Positions 1 to 11,682 of a stretch of DNA of 64,000 nt are shown here, piece after piece; the stretch's first letter is position 1, and each line of letters starts with the position of its first letter. This DNA comes from Rheum nobile (lineage: Eukaryota > Streptophyta > Magnoliopsida > Caryophyllales > Polygonaceae): positions 744,001 to 808,000 of the forward strand of contig WOAB01000317.1 of NCBI GenBank assembly GCA_027886185.1. The letters are read 5' to 3'. Position numbers and translations under genes: made by a program. The notes beneath the pieces are model-generated. The model worked only from the letters and a program-made list of their open reading frames with translations, searched no databases and had not been told where the DNA came from.

Positions 1-601
1 GTATCATATCAAGCTTGATTTGTAGGGTTTGATTGTTGTTTTTGTCAATTTAGCCACCCAAAGGGAAAGTTGTACACCTAGATACATCTCATTTTAGGTA
101 TCCTGGAGAGGATTTGATTCATTTATTTGATTCTACATAGGGTTCCAGCTCAATGTGTGCTTCAATTGAGAAGTATTGTTGAAACTGCCATAAACATAGT
201 TATTGGATTATAAAAAAAAATCAACATGATCACATCTGCTAGACCAATTAGCTCCTAAATTCCTTCATCTTTGGTGGGTTGATCTATATAGTTGGAATTT
301 GGAAGACCGGTTCTTTTGCATTTTTGCTCCTAAATGAGAAAATTTTAGGAGATGAGATTGTTCTTGAGCACTTGTTGCTTAGTTTATCTTGTAGTTTCAA
401 ATTTGTATAAGCTGAAATTTCTTTTTTGTTTTCATTGTTTAGTGTGAGGGTTCTGAAGTTTACGGCTTTAAGTTAGAATTAGCTGTCTGGAGTCCATGGT
501 TGCCATTGTTCTTTACCTGAAAATCAGATATTTTGGCTGATCATGATGAGACAGGAACATGACAAACAATCATCTTTGACATATTGCAATACAATTTGCA
601 G
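1..601 (+). other. Intron of the PAT gene (5' part of gene lies outside or is unrecognised)
   Basis: No convincing coding exon is seen here. It ends in a good acceptor (TTTGCAG, AG at 600-601) that opens the first recognisable PAT exon. Family members have about 60-70 further N-terminal residues including two membrane segments, so the first exon or exons should lie to the left of the window. Confidence 0.6.
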
Positions 602-2789
602 TTAGTTATGCTCCTGTGGAGTTACTTTTCTGTCGTTTTCACTGATCCTGGTACGGTGCCACCTAATTGGAGACCAACAATAGATGAGGAGAGAGGTGAA
701 GCAGATCCGCTGACTGGATCTGAGCATAGTGGTTTGCCAGCTGATTCATCTAATCCAAAAATCCGCTTCTGTAGAAAATGCAACCAGCTGAAACCTTCTC
801 GTTGCCATCACTGTTCTGTTTGTAAGTAATTTTACACATACGTTTTAATTTGGAAGTTTATCGACCAATTTAGAATGACAGCAACGTGCATTTAATCACT
901 TGTCAGGTGGGAGGTGCGTCCTGAAAATGGATCACCATTGTGTGTGGGTTGTGAACTGTGTCGGGGCACTAAACTACAAGTATTTCCTTCTTTTCTTGGT
1001 GAGTTGAGTTTATATGCATAATATATTCAGTTTTATTGCTCAATGTTCTGATTTGTCTCAATCTTGCATGTCAAATCTGGATAAATCTTGGGACTTGGGA
1101 GAGGGTTATGAATGTCTGAGATTAGTGTGTTTGATAATTGGTGTCCAAAACTGTGGAGAGATATCCTGAGGGGGCCTAGTGGATGTTATAGCTACCATTG
1201 TCAAATTCAGAAAACACTGAGTGAATGTTGTGGATTGGTGCATCAACCGATTGTATTCTCATATATATCTTTGGCTATGGCTAATAGCATAGAAGTCACC
1301 GTACCATTAAACAAAATAGACATGAACAGTGAGAATCAGGGACTGCTTATTCAATATACGAAAAACTATTACAGCTGTAAACATGTCATATTAGGTATTC
1401 ACCCTGTTTGTATGGTTTAAAAGGATAAGGAGCAAGGTTTTACTGAAGAAGAGGAAAGTAGGTAAGAGGGGAAAACTTTTTGCCTGATCTAAGCAGTCAC
1501 TCTTTCTTACTTGGGGTGTACCGAATCCAACCCGGAAATAAAGTAGCTTGTTCCTTCAAGTACTCAAAGGCTGTTTTTATTATATTAAATACTCAAGCAT
1601 TAAATTGAAGAATCTTGAAGATTGTGGATATTAAATATTCAAGAATCCGTGCTTCCTTTTGATTTTACACTATCTTAATTTTGTATCTCCTGATGCTGTG
1701 TAGATTCTGTATATTTCTGTAATTGGTTTTATCAAAAAAAGACTATGCATTCGTGACTTAGTAATTCTTAATCCAACGCAGTTCTACACATTACTTGAGA
1801 CGGCCCTTGTCACTGTATCATTATTTCCTCAATTTATAGCATTCTTCAGCGACGGAGAGATAGCTGGAACTCCAACCGCACTGGCAACCACATTCCTTGC
1901 ATTTGGTAGTGATTTACAAGCAATCCTTGTTGTTTGAATTTCCACTAAGAATATGATTGTGCTTGACATGGGGATTTGCTTGCAGTTCTGAATCTTGCGT
2001 TTTCCTTGTCTGTCTTCGGATTCATGGTCATGCATATGTCTTTGGTGGCTGCTAATACAACTACTATTGAGGTATCAACTTCTTACTTGAGCTCTTTGAT
2101 TTTCCTTTGGTATGAAATCGGAGAGTGCTGCCTCTCCTAAATCAAAAAAAAAAAAAAAAAAAAACTTCACATACGTTAGTTTTGATATATCTTTCCACAA
2201 CCATCCCAACCTAATAAACCTTCCCTATATTAATGCAATGTTTGACTTCACATACGTTATTTTTCAGGAGCACTTTCTTGTTTTTAAAGCTTTAGGTCTG
2301 CTGCAGAAGTGAGAAAATATATAGTACATTGATACACTAAAATGAAGCAAAGTGACAAAGTATTGGTGCTTTAGTTTGATTGTATTGTGTTGTAGACCCG
2401 TCTTCTTGGTAAAATTCCTTCTATATAGAATTTTTGAGTGAACAAGAGGATTAATGAAGATGTTGTTTGGTGACAGGCATATGAAAAGAAAACTAGTCCA
2501 AAATGGCGCTTTGATCTTGGAAGAAAGAAGAACTTTGAACAGGTAATACTCATCATTTTGCAATTTGATACATGGAATCTGCAACTGGTTTGTGATTCTG
2601 CAGAAACCAAGGAGTGAAAGTCAAAATCAGTGAACATTTTTCTTCTGGGGTGTGTTTGATCAGGTTTTTGGAACAGACAAACGCTACTGGTTCATCCCAG
2701 CTTACACCGAAGAGGATCTAAGAAGGATGCCAGAACTTCAAGGCCTGGACTATCCATCAAAGCCTGAGTTGGATGCACAGGGGTTCTAG
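602..2789 (+). CDS. PAT14: DHHC-type protein S-acyltransferase, PAT14-like (5'-partial)
   Basis: Palmitoyltransferase that attaches fatty acids to cysteines of membrane-associated proteins, probably at Golgi or endomembranes. I model six coding exons: 602-821, 907-998, 1782-1905, 1986-2071, 2477-2542 and 2664-2789. All have GT-AG borders and compatible phases, giving 237 residues to a TAG. The conserved TDPG motif is followed by the cysteine-rich domain, whose Cys/His residues run across the first junction into the catalytic DHHC with a downstream NCVG. Two hydrophobic segments follow in exons 3 and 4, then a TTxE motif (reads TTIE) at the end of exon 4. Exon 6 gives a short hydrophilic tail. 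The protein closely resembles Arabidopsis PAT13/PAT14. The N-terminus with the first two membrane helices is off the left edge. No lesion is seen, so the gene looks functional. Confidence 0.93.
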
Positions 2790-4213
2790 TAAAAAATCTA
2801 TCTCAACTGTGTTTTTTACCATTCAAGACAAACTCGTACCAACACCGCGACCCGATCCCTTGTACATCAAGTGGGTCCCGGGGCGTATTTACAGCTACAA
2901 CTTGTCCTCTGACCCGTCTTGGCAAACATTAACAGCAAATGAACACGGTAGATAGATCAAGATGAGCTGGGGCTAATCCTTGCAGGGTCACAAGACAGGT
3001 TTCTGAGAGGAAGTAGATGTGGGCAATGTGTTGATTCAACTCCTGTTATTTGCTATTTTTTTTGTGCTGGGGACTGTTTGTTTGGAATGTAGTAAAATTT
3101 GGGTTGTAACTGTGGGTTTTTATTCATGTTATGAACTGTAAAATTCCAATACAGCTCAGTAGCTATGTGTAAATTTCTGGTAATGCTCTGATAGAATCAG
3201 TTTTATTACAAGGGTCTTATATGAAATTCTCTTCCTGATTATATATATCTAACATTTGTGTTTTCTAAAAAAAAAATTATCATCTCTCTCTGAAGTTTTT
3301 ACTATGTGAAACTTTTTTTATTGCGAAATTTGATCATATGCAAATAAAAACAATGGGCGGTGGACACTCAGAAACGGTGTTCCACATATATTACTATTAC
3401 TATGTGACAACAGCTTTAAAAATTCGAACTTGTATCACTATCAGATGCGTGTGTTAACGGTCAGCTTCTTCAGAAAACAAGACTATGTACTTAATTATAA
3501 ATAAAAAAATTCAAGACTGATTTCATTTTGAATATAATAAAGTGGTGTGTTTAGAAATTAGCTTATATGAAAAAGTCATTTCTCACAATGAAACCCATAT
3601 ACTTAGTTTAATATATGATGTAATTATCAAGTGGGTAGGCTCTCATAATCAAGGTAATTAGTGTAGTACTATTAAGTTAATGGTAAGATGTATCTTTAGT
3701 ACTCCCTCAGTACCTTTTTGTTCTTCTTGATGTGATATGGCACATCCGTCGAGACAGATTTTGTATCGTTATCTCTCGTTACATAGCCCTAAAAATTATA
3801 ATTTTTTGATATTATCAAAGTACTCGTTGAGACGAATCAAACAAGACCCCACATGACTATACTTTTCCTTATATATTGGTAGAAATCTTGAAGATTTTCT
3901 TCTCTGATAAATAGTGTCCCAAAATGAAACAAGAAGAACAAAAAGGGACGGAGGGAGTATCTCCTTTAGATCTCCGTGTGTATAATATTTATAAAACGGT
4001 TTTTCTAACCTATGTCCTTTAAGACTTATCTTTTGAGAATATATTTTCTAAAAAAAATGTTTAATTTTTTTTTTAAAATATTAAAATTCCTAAATAATAT
4101 AATCCAACAAAATATTTTTAGAAGAAGGTGTTTAATCTATATAAGGGCATAGGTTAAGCACAAGTGATACTTCCAACCAACATTGCAATCAGCCTATATA
4201 GATTATCATCATA
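2790..4213. other. PAT 3'UTR and AT-rich intergenic DNA
   Basis: The 3'UTR probably extends to about 3200-3260, where T-rich and AATACA-like motifs occur. The rest is AT-rich and holds one Stowaway MITE (listed separately). No other gene is seen. Confidence 0.5.
3702..3957. mobile_element. Stowaway-type MITE (Tc1/mariner)
   Basis: The 256-bp element begins CTCCCTCAGTACC and ends GGGACGGAGGGAG, an inverted pair that matches the Stowaway consensus. It is flanked by TA dinucleotides at 3700-3701 and 3958-3959, the expected 2-bp target duplication. It has no coding capacity. Confidence 0.85.
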
Positions 4214-4222
4214 AATCAGATA

Positions 4223-4790
4223 GGCCGATTTGCAAAAAATCACCCCTTAAATAAGCCTATTTGCCCACAACCATCTGTTATACACATAATTACTTGAACC
4301 CACCCTTTAAATGCATTCCGTTAGCGCTGAACCACCCATACCCCAAATCCGTTCATTCCCTCCGTTATCTGGTGTGCAATTATCATTATACCCTCACTTT
4401 ATCCGGTTTTTGAACGGTTCTTCCATTTTTTCAAGGGTTAGGTTTTTATTAATTAAAACCCGGTTTAGTGCCCAGAAAACCACACCCTTAAATTAGGGCT
4501 ACGATTTCAATCGCAATTCTGGAAATTGGGGGATTTGGAGATCTCTAAAATTAGGGCTAGGATTTCTGTCGAGATTTGGGGGTGAAGAGGTTTAGGGCTT
4601 CTGAAAATTGGGGGCGTGAGGATGAATTAGGGTTTCTGGACATTGAAGGGAACCAGAGTTCGAAGTTGAATACGATTACGCTTGGTGGGGGGGGAGGGTA
4701 ATTGGAGGAAACTGAAGACAGACACTTACTGGAGCTTTGTTGGAGCAAGAAGAAACTCCATTGAAGAAGGTTGATCTTTTGAAGGTAAGT
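4223..4790 (+). repeat. Left terminal inverted repeat of the MULE
   Basis: About 568 bp, matching in inverse orientation 9651-10214 with scattered substitutions. The outer end reads GGCCGATTTGC, against GAGGGATTTGC at the other end. The inner end carries GAAG/GTAAGT with the donor GT at 4785, which would join to the acceptor at 5051-5052 just before the GRF start codon. Confidence 0.9.
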
Positions 4791-5054
4791 TTTTTTGGGT
4801 GTTTGATTTTTACTCGAACATGGAAGAGTGAATTATTATAAGTTCTGATTACCTTTTTGGGTGTTTGATTTTTACTCGAACAAGGAAGAATTGGGTATCT
4901 GGGCAATTTGGGCGTTTTATTGATATTGAATTGAGCAGTGGAATTGCTTGTTCATATTGAATTGTGAAGTTGCTTGTATTAATTGTTCAATTTTGCTACT
5001 TGAAGTTCAGTTGGATTGTGTAAGGCTAATTCATTGATCACTTTTGTTCCAGGG

Positions 5055-5432
5055 ATGTCAAGCTCAAGCTATGTGTCAACTGGAACATGTTACTTGTGTG
5101 ATTGCAATATTAGAGCAAGAGTGTACACTGCTTACACTAGAAACAACTATGGAAGAAGGTTTTATGGATGCGTAAGATATCAAGCCAATGGAGAAATGGG
5201 GTGTGCATTCTTCAACTGGCTAGATGGACCATATGATAGTCAAGCATCAGTAGTCATTAGGAAGCTTGCTAACCAGAAAAAGGAATTGCAAGAAAAAAAC
5301 ACTGAATTGGAAAAAAAACTTCAAGCTAGAGATGCAGAAATGATCCAGATGAAGTCTTCAGCTAACCTCAACAATGTAGTTATATTAGGAGTTATTGTAA
5401 TTGCTTTGTTGTTTAATGCTTTTGGCAAGTAG
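5055..5432 (+). CDS. GRF-type zinc finger, coiled-coil, tail-anchored protein carried by the MULE
   Basis: A 125-residue protein with an intact frame. Residues about 11-55 form a GRF-type zinc-binding domain: CxxC at the start, a GRRFYGC core and two later cysteines. A Lys/Glu-rich coiled coil (about residues 70-103) follows, then a C-terminal hydrophobic helix (about 108-123) ending FGK, which suggests tail anchoring. The ATG at 5055 lies two bases after a clear acceptor (TTGTTCCAG), and the matching donor sits at the end of the left TIR (4785), so the first exon is untranslated. Small proteins of this layout (At4g04775-like) are common in plant genomes and are often found next to MULE sequences. 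A role in transposition or host interaction is inference only; GRF domains elsewhere bind single-stranded DNA. Confidence 0.8.
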   Translation: MSSSSYVSTGTCYLCDCNIRARVYTAYTRNNYGRRFYGCVRYQANGEMGCAFFNWLDGPYDSQASVVIRKLANQKKELQEKNTELEKKLQARDAEMIQMKSSANLNNVVILGVIVIALLFNAFGK

Positions 5433-6414
5433 AGTTAGATGATTGTGGTGGTCTTTTGACAGTTATTGCTATGTTGTTTCATTGTTGTTTCCATTTTGTG
5501 TAGACAAGTATGAAGTTCCTTGACACATTTGTTGCTATGTTGCTTTTGCATTGCACTAAACAGGTTGAATTGATGCAAATATAGGTACAAGTTGTGCACA
5601 TAAATGATTGTAAGCCATCAGTGATTGTAAGACAAAGTTGAAAGCCATCCATAGTGTGCACATAGAGGGCTTTCATAAGTTGTAGACATCACATGTAGAC
5701 ATCCTTAGTTTGCACACAAAATTGAAAGCCAATCATGTACACACAAACCTAAAGAATTCAAAAGTCGACAAACCATTCAATATTACATAATACAAGTCAT
5801 GCAACTCATGAGAAATCCACACATAAACCATAAAACCTGAGTTGTGCACATACATGTGCAAGTTAAACCCTAAAACAGAAACATTGTTTTCATCACATAC
5901 ATGTGCAAGTTGAACCCTAAACATAACCATTGTTTTCAGCACATACATGTGCAAGTGAAGTGAAGCCACACCCTAAACCTGACTATTGGTGCCTTTTGAC
6001 CTCTTGCTTTTTCTTGTTTTTTCATGATTGAGCTCAAGTGGCCTCTTGTTGTGACCATATTTGCACTTGGTGGTCGTATAGGGTACATCTTCATTGTCTT
6101 CTTTCTCTGTGGTGCAGTACTAGACTGCCCTTCATTTGCATCAGCATCGAATTGTACTTGTACAGAATATGTGAAAAATAAGAGTTTATACAAAATTATT
6201 ATTGAGAGAATATACTGACTACAATGAAGAGAACAATATTAGAAAAAGACCACGTGGAGGCTCAAGAGTTTATACCATTGTTGATGTTGTTACAGTTGAG
6301 TTTTGGGTTGGGATGAGGGGATCTTCTTGTTCCATAAAAAGATCATGTAGAGGCTCAGTTCCAGGATTATCAGTCCTCACCTATTAATGACCAAGAACAA
6401 TATTAGAAAATTCA
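5433..6414. other. MULE interior between the two convergent genes
   Basis: AT-rich. It contains a short repeated phrase with ACATACATGTGCAAGTT at about 5850-5955. On the minus strand two stretches look like possible further C-terminal exons of the transposase. One is 6251-6378, preceded by the acceptor TTAATAG. The other is about 5990-6160 and reads as a basic, Pro-rich peptide. I could not fix their splice phases, so they are not included in the transposase model. Confidence 0.4.
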
Positions 6415-9307
6415 CTAGTAAATATGTGCATGAAAATTGTTAAAACAAGTTGATACATTTCTTGTGTATTTCCTCTTCTTAGTAGTGAAGGTGGCTGTGC
6501 TCTCCTTTGCAGGTCTCCCACCTTTGTTAGGGTTAACTGTGGGTGGTGCAGGTTGCTTTGGAGGATTTTTGCACTTGTTCTTGTAATGACCCTCTTCCCT
6601 ACAATGAGAACACTTATTCTTTCCTTGCCTTAGCCTTGTTTGTTTTCCTTTCTTGCCTTCTCCTTGCTCCTTCTTCCTTGATTTCTTTGGCCTTTCTGGT
6701 TGTATTATGAATGTTGGTGGTAGTGGGGGTGCTTGCTCAGTTCTCTCCCATTGGTACTCCCCGGGCATAGGATTCACTGTCTGACTGTAAGCCCTTATAT
6801 ATGTGTCTTTAGTGTAGTATGGGTCCACAAACTGCACCACATTCATTCTCCTTTTCAAAATGCAACAGACAACATGGCTACATGGTATTCCAATCAAGTC
6901 CCAAAGGTTGCATCCACAACTTCTTGCAGCCAGGTCAACAACATAAGTCTTGGTCCCATGATCAACCTCATACTTGTCATTTTGGCCGTAACATTTTCAC
7001 TTATTCAGAGCTTCCTTTCTAGCACACTCAATCTTGTTAACAGCTTCTGGTGTTAGCACTCCATTGTGTTTTCTCATTGCATTCCTCTTGGACACAAACA
7101 TCTTTATGAGTTTTCTTCTAATCCACTCATACATGGACAACACATGCATTTCTCTAGCCTCTAAAAACAGTTGTTGAAAGACTCAGACCCATTATTTAGG
7201 AGCATATCAGACTTACAGAAGTGATTGAAGCCATGCAGAGACCAGGTTCTTGGCTCTTGATTCATCAAATACTTGTATGCATCTTCATTCATACCCTTAA
7301 TCCTCTCCATGCACTCAACAAAGTCTGTAGTTGTAGAAGCTTTAGCAACAGCCCAAATAGCATCCTTGAATGACTTCCCTGGATACAGCTTCTTGAAATT
7401 GTTGTACATATGCCTCACACAGACTCTTATATGAGCTGATGGCACTATATCTTTTAATGCCTCAAGTAACCCCTACATGCAGAGAACAAGAAATTAAACA
7501 AAAAACTGAAATAATATACCATGAATCAAAATTAGAGGGATACCAAGAATATTACCTTCTGCCTATCAGACATGAAGGTTAGGTTGTTTGAACCTATGTC
7601 ATGGATTAAGTTCTCCAAAAACCAGCACCAAGTCTCCTTAGTTTCTAACTCAACAACATCATAAGCTAGGGGGGAAAGGTTCTCATTCCCATCCTTGGTA
7701 ACTGCACTGAAAACCTGTCTTTTGTAGGCTCCTTTTAAGTGGCAACCATCAAGGCCAATGATGGGCCTACAACCTAGCAAAAACCCTTGTTTGCAAGCAT
7801 TCAAACACACATAAAACCTCTGGAATAGAGGTCTCTCCACTTTCATTCTAGAACTAACCTTCACAAATGCACTGCTGTATGGGTTCCACTTGAGGATTGC
7901 AGCTGCATAATCCAAAATCTTAGCATATTGTTCTGGAGCATGTCCTCGTGTCTGCAAAACAGCCCTTAACCTAGCTCTCCATGCATGAGAGTAAGAAATA
8001 TTCACCCCATGTTCCCTCCTAACTGTCTGAATGAAAGTTTTAATCCTCCACTTGGCATCAGCCCTATAATGCTCAAGGTACTTCTCTGCCAGCCATACTG
8101 AAGTTACCTTTGTGTTGGTATCTTGCCACCCATAGTCATGGCTTGGCTGAAATGACTTAAGCTGAAAGCTTCCATCAGGTACCATCTTTCTTGCACAAGC
8201 TTTGAATGGACACAAACTTTTCTTATAGCTACACACTATCCTTCCATGGATGTAGGGACAATCACATTTGTTTTTACAATAAGCAGAGACTTTGTTTTTA
8301 TCATTATGCAAGTAGTAATAGTCAAAACCATTTTTTAGAGCAAACTGCCTAAGAGCCTTTCTAAAAATGTCAATAGACCCAAACCTCATCCCAGTCTTAA
8401 GACAAATACGATTCTTAAAATCAACCAATGGGTTAAATTCTGGATACCTGACATGGCCTTCACCTTCTGACCCAGAGTAGCTCAAATAATCATCAGATCC
8501 ATGCACTTTTTGGAAGACATCTTCACCTTCAGACTCGGGTTCCTCAGCAGGCCCATCACCCTCAACTTCAACTTCCTCTCAAGCTAACCCCTCATTAACA
8601 TCCTCATTCACATTATCTTTGAAGATCTCGTCATCATCTGATTCCCCATCAACATCACCAAACACATTCTCAACAAACAAGGGATCATCCGAGGATGCAT
8701 CTGAGCCTATGACATCCTCATCATCAGAGGATGACTCTGAAAGACAGAGATCAGCAACAACTAGCCTACCACTATCAGATTCAGAAGACTCTAACAAATC
8801 CTCATTCTCAGTGGATGATTCCCCAGAGGAAGACAATTGAGAAAGTAATGCAGTTTTGGAAGGTGATGTTTTTTTAGGGTTTGTACTAGCATTTATTACA
8901 CCAGATTTTTTGGGGGTTGATGTTGTCCTATCTAATAGACTTGGGCCTCGATAGGTTGGGCTTTTAGGCAAGGTTCTAAGGTTGGATGGGCTTGGTTCAT
9001 TGTCTTGCACAACATAGAGATGTAGTGTTTTGTCATTGCCCAAGGAGTCACACATGTCTCTGATTTCATTATCACCTAGTACTTGCCTCAATCCATCATA
9101 CAAAGTCATCCCAGGTTTTGGATACCATAGTTCCTTCACTATATCTACTCCCACACCCTCTAGAAAAATCACTTCCAATTCCATCTTTGACAACAAATCT
9201 GGATCAATATCTTTTTTGCAATAAACCAACTTGTTTCTATAACAAAGATGATCATCATGACTCTTGTAAAACTCCCCACCATACAAGTATCTAACTGACA
9301 CACTCAT
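6415..9307 (-). pseudogene. MULE transposase (MuDR/FAR1 class), disabled
   Basis: Minus-strand transposase with the full domain order. The start at 9307 immediately follows an acceptor (TTTCAG). An N-terminal PB1-like domain and an acidic Ser-rich linker follow, then the MULE N-terminal zinc-binding domain. The DDE core shows IIGLDGCHLKG and TFMSDRQK as the two aspartates, with a SESFN glutamate candidate. It ends with a SWIM zinc finger (CGC...CSH) and a CCHC zinc knuckle (CSHC...GHYKNKC). One intron, 7473-7555, has GT-AG borders. Lesions: an in-frame TGA at 8579-8581 in the acidic linker, a one-base frameshift near 7160-7166 just after SESFN, and a TGA at 6997-6999 before the SWIM domain. 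The product would encode cut-and-paste transposition, but this copy is unlikely to make full-length protein. Confidence 0.88.
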
Positions 9308-9656
9308 CTGAAATAAAGCAAGTATAGTGTCCATCAAATAAATTAACACATAATCTAACCAACAATACACATTGTTGCACATATTTTCACACATTAAAAC
9401 ACACAAATATTTAGCCACACACAAGAATAAGACAGATTTATGACATAGGAAGAGGCAAAAAATTGGTCAACCAGATAAAGCACAGTCAATGGGTCCACTT
9501 TACGTGTTCTTTAAGAGCATAAATGACTCAACCAACACAATGAAAAGCTTCAACAACATTCAGAAAACGATTCTCACACACACTGCACACATATCAAGAT
9601 ACAATATTTTATTGCTCTCTATATATCAAAGTACAGAGGGAGTTTTAGACACTTAC
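9308..9656 (-). other. First intron of the MULE transposase
   Basis: The donor GTAAGT lies at the inner edge of the right TIR (9656-9651) and the acceptor TTTCAG ends at 9308. This mirrors the layout of the GRF gene at the other end and puts the transposase promoter and leader exon inside the TIR. Confidence 0.65.
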
Positions 9657-10214
9657 CTTCAAAAGATCAACCTTCTTCAATGGAGTTTATTCTTGCTCCA
9701 ACAAAGCTCCAGTAAGCGTCTGTCTTTGGTTTCCTCCAATTAACCCCCCACCAAGCGTAATCGTCTTCAACTTCGAACTATGGTTCCCTTCAATGTCCAG
9801 AAACCCTAATTCATCCTTGTGCCCCCAATTTACAAAAGCCCTAAACCTCCTCACCCCCAAATCTCGACAGAAATCCTAGCCCTAATTTTTAGAGATCTCC
9901 AAATCCCCCAATTTCCAGAATTGCGATTGAAATCGTAGCCCTAATTTAAGGGTGTGGTTTTCTGGGCACTAAATCGGATTTTTAATTAATAAAAACCTAA
10001 CCCTTGAAAAAATGGAAGAACCGCTAAAAATCGGATAAAGTGAGGGTATAATGGTAATTGCACACCAGATAACGGAGGAAATGGACGGATTTGGGGTATG
10101 GGTGGTTCAACGCTAACAGAATGCATTTAAAGGGTGAGTTCAAGTAATTACGTGTATAACGGGTGATTGTGGGCAAATAAGCCTATTTAAGGGGTGAATT
10201 TCTGCAAATCCCTC
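9651..10214 (-). repeat. Right terminal inverted repeat of the MULE
   Basis: About 564 bp and the inverse of 4223-4790. It differs by scattered substitutions and a shorter G/C run. It is probably the promoter and leader of the transposase. Confidence 0.9.
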
Positions 10215-10990
10215 AATCAGATAACCATATTTGCTTCAAAATAATAGTTAATAAAGGTAATTTTGAATTATACCCACATTACGGTCAATTTTGACTATTT
10301 GAGGGTAACTTGGTCTATTTTTCAATATTTAGTTAGAGCTTCTAAAACTGATATATATATATATATAGATCTATGCTCTAGTAAAACAACATCTTATGGT
10401 GAAATGAGTGAATAAATATAGGACGTTAGATGAGATTAGGATGAATGACTGAGATTTAATTTAAAGAGGCACAAATATGGGGAGTGGAACCACACACACC
10501 CAATTCCTTCCTATTACGATTTTTATGGGATTCTTTTTACCCACTTTCCAAATCCCCACCAGATCTTGAAATCAAATCTACCCGTACTCTCTCTCCTCAC
10601 CAATGCTTTCTTCATCAACCATTAAAACTTCCTTTAAACGCCATTGAAGGAAGGAGAGGAAGGAGAGCGCCTCCAGATCGGCTGCATATGGACTCCGAAA
10701 TTCCTCTCTCGTCTCCTTCTCCGAGTGGAAGTGCATCGATCTCCGAGTGGTCGCCGATTAAAGGTAACCGACCCGCCACCGCTGAACCTCCGCTCGAACC
10801 ACCAACCGATCCGCACCAGCCCCCATTCGACCTCGACCCTGTCCACGCCAGACCCACTGCCAACCACACCCCACACCCCACACCGCCCCTCTTCTCCATC
10901 TCACCCACCACCACCGCACCGCCCCTGTTCTCCACCGAGCCCTGTACCAGACCGCCGGCGATCCATCCTCTCCCCTCCGACTACACCTTT

Positions 10991-11220
10991 GCACCGCTCG
11001 GACGACCTCCACCACCAACATCACCCCACCACAGATCCGGCGAACCCGAGCCACACCGCGGAACCATCCCTGTTCGCCTCTAGATCCGCCCGCGACCACA
11101 CATTTGCACTGCTCAGACGACCTCCACCACCAACATCACCCCACCACAGATCCGGCGAACCCAAGCTACACTGCGGGACCATCCCTGTTTGCATCTAGAT
11201 CCGCCCGCGACCACACCTTT
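10991..11220 (+). repeat. Two tandem 115-bp units
   Basis: Copies 10991-11105 and 11106-11220 are nearly identical, each running from GCACYGCTC to CGACCACA(C/T)TTT. They are GC-rich and lie at the end of the captured-looking segment. Confidence 0.8.
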
Positions 11221-11682
11221 GCTTGGCCCTGTGGTTCAATTTTAAGTATCGAAACTTGGCCATGTGATTATATATTAAAGGTAATTATATATTAAAGGTA
11301 GTTGATGATCTCGATACTTGGCCATGTGGTTATATATTAAAGTTGATGATCTCGGTACTTGCAAATCTTCAATCCATCACCCATTAGATTTTTTTCGACT
11401 TTGTTGTTTAATTTAGGGCATGTAATGTGTAAGTCGATTTTGATGTTCTTAGTACAGATTGGGCATATGTTGTTTTTGCTTCGATTTTAGTGTTGATTTT
11501 AGGGCATCTGTTGTTTTTGGAATTTTAGGGTTTTGTTTTTTGAAACCTAATAGGGGCTTTATATGAATCATACATTATATTAATATGCAAATATTTTATG
11601 GGTGTGATATTCACTTTTTTGGGTGTGGTATGCATGATTCACATCTAACTGATTAATTCGTTTATTTCATTGGTCGTGAATG

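Larger units (their letters stand above)
4223..10214 (-). mobile_element. Mutator-like element (MULE) with long TIRs
   Basis: A 5992-bp element flanked by identical 9-bp duplications AATCAGATA at 4214-4222 and 10215-10223, the size typical of Mutator. Its ends are inverted repeats of about 565 bp. Inside are a MULE transposase on the minus strand and a GRF-zinc-finger gene on the plus strand, pointing towards each other. Each gene appears to use the adjacent TIR as promoter plus untranslated first exon, because both TIRs end in a splice donor (AAG/GTAAGT). The transposase has at least three disabling lesions, so the copy is not autonomous now, but sharp TSDs and well matched TIRs suggest a moderately recent insertion. 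Confidence 0.93.

Noticed and set aside
1112..1420. 102-codon open frame in the PAT gene region
   Set aside because: It lies wholly inside the 999-1781 intron between exons with perfect phases and has no family resemblance.
10484..11198. Overlapping Pro/His/Ser-rich open frames on both strands
   Set aside because: They result from GC-rich repetitive DNA lacking stops. Frames on both strands are open together and part is a 115-bp tandem duplication.
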